Shown here in pieces: positions 8,125 through 12,555 of a stretch of DNA of 12,555 bases. The stretch is from the NCBI GenBank assembly GCA_017998195.1, contig JAGODN010000028.1, forward strand, positions 1-12,555, in the 5' to 3' direction. The notes under the pieces are model-generated. The model was given only the letters and a program-made list of their open reading frames with translations, ran no database searches and was not told the origin of the DNA. Source of the DNA: Desulfobulbus sp. Lineage in GTDB: Bacteria; Desulfobacterota; Desulfobulbia; Desulfobulbales; Desulfobulbaceae. Numbering within the stretch: the stretch's first letter is position 1; each line of letters begins with the position of its first letter. The position numbers were made by a program, and so were the translations under genes.

Positions 8125-8511
8125 TCACTCCATTTCCAGTTGGTTGAGGATGAGTTCGGTACCGCCCTTGGGCGACAGCTGGCGGCCGCCGCACCAGGGA
8201 CATTTCTTGGGAAAGGGGCCGGGGGAGAGCAGCTCCGCTGATTCGCCCGGCAGGGCAAAGGGGATCACCGACACCCGGGCGCAGTCCAGGCAGACGTAGG
8301 TCGGGTCCGGGGTGTCCAGGTCGAGCAGGGCCTCCGCGGTCTGCGGCTGCTCCTTCTTGAGCACGTTGAAGCCGAACTCGAACGAGTCGCGGACCACCCC
8401 GGAAAACGGGCCCAGGGTGACGCGCACGCGCAGCACCCGGCTGGCCCGGTGCTCCGCGGCCAGGTCGAGGATCTGGTCGATCAGGCTGTGGGCAAGGGAG
8501 AGTTCGTGCAT
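8125..8511 (-). CDS. hypA: Hydrogenase nickel-insertion protein HypA (128 aa)
   Basis: Nickel metallochaperone that partners HypB. The N-terminal MHELSLA carries the nickel-binding His2. The structural zinc site is C74-LD-C77 and C104-PW-C107. The segment between the two cysteine pairs is about 26 residues, whereas E. coli or Helicobacter-type proteins have about 12-13, so the zinc loop carries an insertion (about 80-100) of roughly 13 residues. This accounts for a length of 128 compared with about 113-118. Longer zinc loops are known in some archaeal HypA, so this need not harm function. It follows hypE by 24 bases. ATG 8511 has AAGG about 9 bases upstream. Confidence 0.95.
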   Translation of the reverse strand: MHELSLAHSLIDQILDLAAEHRASRVLRVRVTLGPFSGVVRDSFEFGFNVLKKEQPQTAEALLDLDTPDPTYVCLDCARVSVIPFALPGESAELLSPGPFPKKCPWCGGRQLSPKGGTELILNQLEME

Positions 8512-8535
8512 GGGTGCGACCTTTTCGGCAGGGGT

Positions 8536-9552
8536 TCAGCAGATGCGCGGCAGGGGCAGGCCGGTGAGCGGTTCCAGCAGGCGCGAGCCGCCGATGCGCG
8601 TGGTCAGGCTCACCCGGCCGTCATTGCCCGCCTCGACCCGGCCGATCAGGGCCGCGTCCCGCCCTTCGGGCAGGCTGCGCAGGAGGTGGAGGATCGCGCC
8701 CTCGGCCCGGGCGTCGCAGATGAGCACACACTTGCCCTCGTTGGCCAGGTAGAGCGGGTCGAGCCCGATCATCTCGCAGGCCGCGGCCACGGCCGGCCGG
8801 ATCGGCAGTTGGTCCTCGTCGAGGGTGATGCGCACCCGGCTGGATGCGGCGATCTCGCAGAGCGAGGTGGCCAGCCCGCCGCGGGTGGGGTCGCGGAGCA
8901 CGTGCACTTGGCAGTTGTAGTCCTCGAGCAGGGCGCCGACCAGCCGGTGCAGGGGCTGGGTGTCGCTGGCGATATCGCCGCCGATGGCGATGCCGGCCTG
9001 GCTGCTCATGATGGTGATGCCGTGGTCGGCGAGGGTGCCGGAAACGAGCACCGCGTCACCCGGTCGGGCCCGCTTGCCGGAGATCTCGCAGCGGTGCGAG
9101 ACCATGCCGATGCCGGCGGTGTTGATGAACAGCCGATCCGCCTTGCCGTGCGGCACCACCTTGGTGTCGCCGGTGACCACGGCCACGCCGGCCGCCTCGG
9201 AACAGCGGCCGACCGAGGCGATCACCCGCTCCAGCTCGGCCAGCGGGAACCCCTCCTCGATGATCAGGGCCAGGCTCAAGGCGATCGGCCGGGCGCCGCG
9301 CATGCACAGGTCGTTGATGGTACCGTGCACGGCCAGGGCGCCGATGTCGCCACCCGGAAAGAAGAGCGGATCGACCACGTAGCTGTCGGTGGTGAAGGCG
9401 ATGCGGCCCTCGTGCTCGCCGAGCACGGCACAGTCCTCCAGGTCGCGCAGCTGGGGGCTGGTCAGGTACTTGAGAAACAGGTCGCCGATCAGGTTCTGGC
9501 TGGCCAGGCCGCCGCTGCCGTGGTCAAGGCTGATGCTCTTCTCGTTGCTCAT
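8536..9552 (-). CDS. hypE: Hydrogenase maturation protein HypE, carbamoyl dehydratase (338 aa)
   Basis: Converts the carbamoyl group received from HypF into a thiocyanate on its C-terminal cysteine, the source of the CN ligands, at the cost of ATP. The PurM-like ATP fold is shown by LDHGSGG near the N-terminus, FTTDSYVVDPLFFPGGDIG, and then HGTINDLCMRGARP. The conserved DPTRGGLATSLCEIA and GLDPLYLANEGKCV segments lie in the second half. The protein ends PLPRIC, so the essential terminal Cys is present. The start at 9552 is preferred over an open frame reaching 9669 because it gives the family N-terminus, overlaps the hypD stop as ATGA and has AGGGG (9558-9562) 5 bases upstream. Confidence 0.97.
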   Translation of the reverse strand: MSNEKSISLDHGSGGLASQNLIGDLFLKYLTSPQLRDLEDCAVLGEHEGRIAFTTDSYVVDPLFFPGGDIGALAVHGTINDLCMRGARPIALSLALIIEEGFPLAELERVIASVGRCSEAAGVAVVTGDTKVVPHGKADRLFINTAGIGMVSHRCEISGKRARPGDAVLVSGTLADHGITIMSSQAGIAIGGDIASDTQPLHRLVGALLEDYNCQVHVLRDPTRGGLATSLCEIAASSRVRITLDEDQLPIRPAVAAACEMIGLDPLYLANEGKCVLICDARAEGAILHLLRSLPEGRDAALIGRVEAGNDGRVSLTTRIGGSRLLEPLTGLPLPRIC

Positions 9553-10697
9553 GGGTGCCCCTGATATGGTCGGACGGTTGATTGCCCTGCCGCCGCGGTT
9601 CGACGGCTGGTTTTCAAATCGCTGTAGCGGTGGTAGGCGGCGCAGGTGCCCTCGCCGGAGACCATGCACGGCCCCACCGGGTGCAGCGGCGTGCAGGCGC
9701 CGCCGTAGAGGGGACAGTCCGGCGGCAGCAGGCGGCCTTTGAGGATCTCGCCGCAGCGGCAGCCGCGCGGGTCGCGGGCCGTGGACAGCGGCAGATCAAG
9801 GACATGCATGGCGTCGAAGCGGCGAAAGTCCTCGCCCAGGGCCAGGCCGCTGGCCGGGATGGCGCCCAGGCCGCGCCACTCGCTGTCCACCGGCGCGAAC
9901 ACCGCGGCCATGAGCTGCTGCGCCCGCAGGTTGCCCTCTGCGGTTACCACCCGGGAGTAGCAGTTGTCAACAGTGGCCCTGGCCGCGTTCACCTGGCGGA
10001 CCAGGCTGAGCAGGCCGGCGAGGATGTCCGCCGGCTCGAAGCCGGCCACGGCGCAGGCGAGGTGATAGCGCTCGGCCAGCGGCCGGTAGGCCTCGGCGCC
10101 GATGATGGCGCTCACGTGGCCCGGACAGAGCAGCCCGTCCACCTGCAGCTGCGGGTCGTCGAGCAGGGCCTCGAGTGCCCGGGGCATGGTCTTGTTCGCC
10201 GGGATGACGAGGAAATTGTCCAGCCCCTGGCGCTTGGCCTGGAGGATGGTGGCGGCGATGGTCGGCGCGGTGGTCTCGAAACCCACGGCCGGGAACACCA
10301 CCGTGCGCTCCGGTTCGCGGGCCGCGAGCGCAAGCGCGTCCATGGGCGAGTAGACGATCTCCACCCGCGCCCCGGCGGCGCGGGCGTCGGCGAGCGAGCC
10401 GTCGCTGCCCGGCACCCGGACCAGGTCGCCGAAGGTGGCGACAATCACCTCGGGCCGCCGGGCCGCACTGACAAAGGCGTCGATATGACCGGCCGGGGTG
10501 ACGCACACCGGGCAGCCCGGACCGGAGAGCAGCTCCACCGTGTCCGGCAGGAGCGAGCGGATGCCGTGGCGGAAGATGGCCATGGTGTGGGTGCCGCAGA
10601 CCTCCATGAGGCGCACCGACCGGAAGGCCTCGCGATGGATCTCGGCCACCAGCGGCGCGGTGATCTCGCGGCTGCGGAACTCGTCGGCGCACTTCAT
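9549..10697 (-). CDS. hypD: Hydrogenase Fe-centre assembly protein HypD (382 aa)
   Basis: [4Fe-4S] scaffold that, with HypC, assembles the Fe(CN)2CO unit. Landmarks are MEVCGTHT (31-38, C34), GPGCPVCVTP (59-68, C62 and C65), CPGHVS (191-196), GFEP (219-222), and the C-terminal cluster cysteines within C313-C352 (GCRCGE, DCPLYGGAC, GPCMVS, GEGTCAAY). Family proteins normally stop soon after the AAYxRY motif. Here about 24 further polar residues follow, overlapping the hypE start. The start at 10697 overlaps the hypC stop as ATGA, giving a coupled C-D-E series. No cofactor residue appears missing. Confidence 0.97.
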   Translation of the reverse strand: MKCADEFRSREITAPLVAEIHREAFRSVRLMEVCGTHTMAIFRHGIRSLLPDTVELLSGPGCPVCVTPAGHIDAFVSAARRPEVIVATFGDLVRVPGSDGSLADARAAGARVEIVYSPMDALALAAREPERTVVFPAVGFETTAPTIAATILQAKRQGLDNFLVIPANKTMPRALEALLDDPQLQVDGLLCPGHVSAIIGAEAYRPLAERYHLACAVAGFEPADILAGLLSLVRQVNAARATVDNCYSRVVTAEGNLRAQQLMAAVFAPVDSEWRGLGAIPASGLALGEDFRRFDAMHVLDLPLSTARDPRGCRCGEILKGRLLPPDCPLYGGACTPLHPVGPCMVSGEGTCAAYHRYSDLKTSRRTAAAGQSTVRPYQGHP

Positions 10698-10972
10698 TCC
10701 GGCGCGCCCGGCAGGCGTCCCTGGGCCTCGAGCACCTCGGCCATGCGGCGCATGAGCCGAAGGTTTTCCTCGGCCTCCTCCACGGTCAGGGTGCGGATGG
10801 CAAAGCCGGCGTGGATGATCACGTACTCACCCGGTTCAGGCACCCGGTCGACCATCTCCAGGCGGACCTCCTTTTCGATGCCGTCCATCTCGACCAGGGC
10901 CACCTGGGCGTCGAACAGGCCGTCGTCCGCGGAACGCACCTCGACCACCTGCATGGGTATGGCTAAACACAT
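10694..10972 (-). CDS. hypC: Hydrogenase maturation chaperone HypC (92 aa)
   Basis: Small HypC/HupF chaperone that carries the Fe(CN)2CO intermediate with HypD and docks on the hydrogenase large-subunit precursor. It begins MCLAIPMQVVEV, with the essential Cys2. It contains the family GEYVIIHAGFAIRTLTVEEAEE region (about 48-68) and ends in a helical tail. The frame stays open upstream to 11407, but the correct start is 10972. It gives the invariant MCLAIP and has GGAGG (10979-10983) 6 bases upstream, and hypF overlaps it by only 10 bases (10963-10972). Confidence 0.97.
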   Translation of the reverse strand: MCLAIPMQVVEVRSADDGLFDAQVALVEMDGIEKEVRLEMVDRVPEPGEYVIIHAGFAIRTLTVEEAEENLRLMRRMAEVLEAQGRLPGAPE

Positions 10973-12555
10973 ACTCGTCCTCCAAGATAGGCTTGGCCCA
11001 GGCTGATGCCGCCGTCGTTCACGGGCACCAGTTCGCTGGTGTGCACCGTGAAGCCGTGCCCGGCAAGGGCCTGGACCAGGGTTTCGAACAACAATCGGTT
11101 CTGCAGGCAGCCGCCGGAGAGCACCACCTCGGTCAGTGCGGTGCGCTCGCGCAGCTCGTTCAGCAGGGCCATACAGCCATCGAACAGCCACTGGTGGAAG
11201 CGGCGGGCAAGGAGCGGAACCGGCGCGCCGGCCTGCAGGTCGGCGAGCACCAGCGGCCCGAGCGGGGCGGAATCGAGCACCACCAGCCCGTTCGCCGCAG
11301 CGAGGCGCACCGGGTAGCGGCCGGGATCGTCCCCGGCCGCCGGCGCCAGGGTGGCCTGGTGCTCGAGCAGCATGGCCGCCTCGCCCTCGTAGCGGCTCTC
11401 CGTGCACAGGCCGAGCAGGGCCGAGACCGCGTCGAACAGCCGGCCGCAGCTCGAGGTGGGCGGACAGTTGAGGCCGCGCTCGATCATCTCAATGAGCAGC
11501 GCCTGGCGCTGCGGGTCAATGGCGCGCAGGCTCTCGGGCTGGTTCGCCGGCTCGAGCGCGGCCCGGCCAAGACTCCGGTGCAGCAGGGCGAGGGCCATGC
11601 GCCAGGGTTCGCGCGCCGCCCTGTCCCCGCCCGCCAGGGGCAGAAGGGCCAGGCGGCCGAGCCGGGCGCTGCCGCCGCGGTCCGCCCGCAGCACCTCGCC
11701 GCCCCAGACCGTGCCATCGCCGCCGTAGCCGGTGCCGTCCAGCACGAGTCCAAGCACCGGCCCGTCCAACCCCTGCTCGGCGAGCACCGCGCCGACGTGG
11801 GCGTGATGGTGCTGGATGCCGGAGCAGGGCAGGCCAAGAGCGCGGGCGTGGCGGCTGCTCAGGTAGTCCGGGTGCAGGTCGCAGGCCACCTGCGGGGGCG
11901 CGACCTCGAGCACGCCCTGCAAATGGGTGATGCTCTCCCGGTAGAAATCCAAACACTCCGGCCCGGTCAGCTCGCCGATGTGCTGGCTCAGGTAGGCCTC
12001 GCCCCGGCGCACCAGGCAGAAGCTGTTCTTCATCTCCGCGCCGCAGGCGAGGATGTCTTGGGTCGGCCGCCGCAGCAGGATCGGCACCGGCGAGTAGCCC
12101 CGCGCCCGGCGCAGCAGCCGCGGCCGGCCGGCCATCACCCGGGCCACCGAGTCGTCCACCCGGGTGACGATCTCCCGGTTGTGCAGCAGGAAAAAGTCGG
12201 CCAGGCCGCGGAGCCGGGTGAGCGCCTCGTCGTTGCCCGTGCAGATCGGCTCGTCGCTGCTGTTGCCGCTGGTCATGACCAGCACCGCCGGGGCCTGGGG
12301 CTCGGCCAGGAGCAGGTGATGGAGCGGCGTGTAGGCGAGCATCACCCCGAGAATGCCCAACCCCGGCGCCACCTCCGGGGCCAGGTCGGCCGCGGGGAGC
12401 CGGTCGAGCAGCACGATGGGGTGCTCGGTCGAGGTGAGCAGTTCGGCTTCGACCGGTGCCACCCGGCAGAGCCGCTCGGCTGCGGCCAAATCCGCGACCA
12501 TCACGGCCAGCGGTTTGCCCGGCCGGCGCTTGCGCACCCGCAGGCGCTCCACTGC
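10963..12555 (-). CDS. hypF: Carbamoyltransferase HypF, C-terminal two-thirds (partial, 5' end off window)
   Basis: Catalyses carbamoyl-adenylate formation from carbamoyl phosphate and transfers the group to HypE. About 530 of the usual 750-780 residues are present. The N-terminal acylphosphatase and zinc-finger parts lie beyond the right edge. Seen here are the YrdC-like domain (RKRRPGKPLAVM, YTPLHHLLL, VMTSGNSSDEPI) and then the Kae1-like domain. The Kae1-like landmarks are RARGYSP, CDLHPDYLSSRHA, the metal motif HHHAH in IQHHHAHVGAV, LDGTGYGGDGTVWGGE, SSCGRLFDAVSALLG, LSGGCLQN and NDGGISLGQA. The stop TAG at 10963 falls inside the start of hypC. No frame break is visible. First hyp gene seen; the operon promoter is not in the window. 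Confidence 0.97.
   Translation of the reverse strand, partial: AVERLRVRKRRPGKPLAVMVADLAAAERLCRVAPVEAELLTSTEHPIVLLDRLPAADLAPEVAPGLGILGVMLAYTPLHHLLLAEPQAPAVLVMTSGNSSDEPICTGNDEALTRLRGLADFFLLHNREIVTRVDDSVARVMAGRPRLLRRARGYSPVPILLRRPTQDILACGAEMKNSFCLVRRGEAYLSQHIGELTGPECLDFYRESITHLQGVLEVAPPQVACDLHPDYLSSRHARALGLPCSGIQHHHAHVGAVLAEQGLDGPVLGLVLDGTGYGGDGTVWGGEVLRADRGGSARLGRLALLPLAGGDRAAREPWRMALALLHRSLGRAALEPANQPESLRAIDPQRQALLIEMIERGLNCPPTSSCGRLFDAVSALLGLCTESRYEGEAAMLLEHQATLAPAAGDDPGRYPVRLAAANGLVVLDSAPLGPLVLADLQAGAPVPLLARRFHQWLFDGCMALLNELRERTALTEVVLSGGCLQNRLLFETLVQALAGHGFTVHTSELVPVNDGGISLGQAYLGGRVCV
10979..10983 (-). promoter_or_regulatory. Shine-Dalgarno fixing the hypC start inside hypF
   Basis: GGAGG on the - strand, 6 bases before the hypC ATG at 10972 and wholly inside the last codons of hypF. 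It supports the short HypC start and coupled translation. Confidence 0.75.

Noticed and set aside
8449..9564. A 371-codon + strand open frame antisense to hypE
   Set aside because: Shadow of a well-recognised HypE; no motifs of its own.
9553..9669. N-terminal extension of HypE to 9669
   Set aside because: It would overlap hypD by about 120 bases and adds a basic non-family segment. The ATG at 9552 has a good ribosome site.
10973..11407. N-terminal extension of HypC to 11407
   Set aside because: The added part is Arg/Pro/Ala-rich and overlaps coding hypF. HypC must start MCLA for its functional Cys2.

Overview
The window is high-G+C bacterial chromosomal DNA, densely coding. It looks like an anaerobic or respiratory proteobacterium or Desulfobacterota (delta-proteobacterial) genome. 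The reasons are a complete-looking nickel-hydrogenase maturation operon, a c-type-haem sensor kinase with an NtrC-type sigma-54 activator, an enlarged YeiH-type 'putative sulfate exporter', and a DUF2284 metal-binding protein. This taxonomic reading is inference from gene content; nothing in the window fixes the species.

Layout. Bases 1-1153 (+ strand) hold the 3' end of a receiver domain, probably the tail of a hybrid sensor kinase. A DUF2284-type cysteine-rich protein follows, coupled by an ATGA overlap, and then a 92-residue protein I do not recognise. Everything from 1167 to the right edge is on the - strand and falls in two blocks. Read in the direction of transcription, the first block (12555 to 7411) is hypF (5' end outside the window), hypC, hypD, hypE, hypA and hypB, with overlaps or very short gaps. 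It ends in a strong rho-independent terminator at 7356-7397. The second block (7096 to 1167) is a haem-c (Tll0287/DUF3365-like) histidine kinase, an overlapping sigma-54 response regulator, a 590-residue YeiH/PF03601 transporter and a 55-residue single-span membrane protein. It converges on the + strand genes at about 1154-1166.

How the genes work together. HypF and HypE make the cyanide ligand from carbamoyl phosphate. HypC and HypD assemble the Fe(CN)2CO unit. HypA and HypB insert nickel into the large subunit of [NiFe]-hydrogenase. No hydrogenase structural gene lies inside the window. The second block reads as a signalling-plus-transport module. A periplasmic haem domain would sense a redox change or small ligand, the kinase would phosphorylate the NtrC-like regulator, and the regulator would act at sigma-54 promoters. 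The likely targets are its own operon and the transporter pair behind it.

Regulatory DNA is concentrated in two places. The 314-base gap between hypB and the kinase (7097-7410) holds the hyp terminator, three imperfect direct repeats and a sigma-54-like promoter. The 79-base gap between regulator and transporter holds an 11-bp A/T-rich perfect palindrome. The most novel part of the window is this haem kinase / sigma-54 regulator / enlarged YeiH / micro-membrane-protein cassette. No tRNA, rRNA, insertion sequence or CRISPR array was seen.
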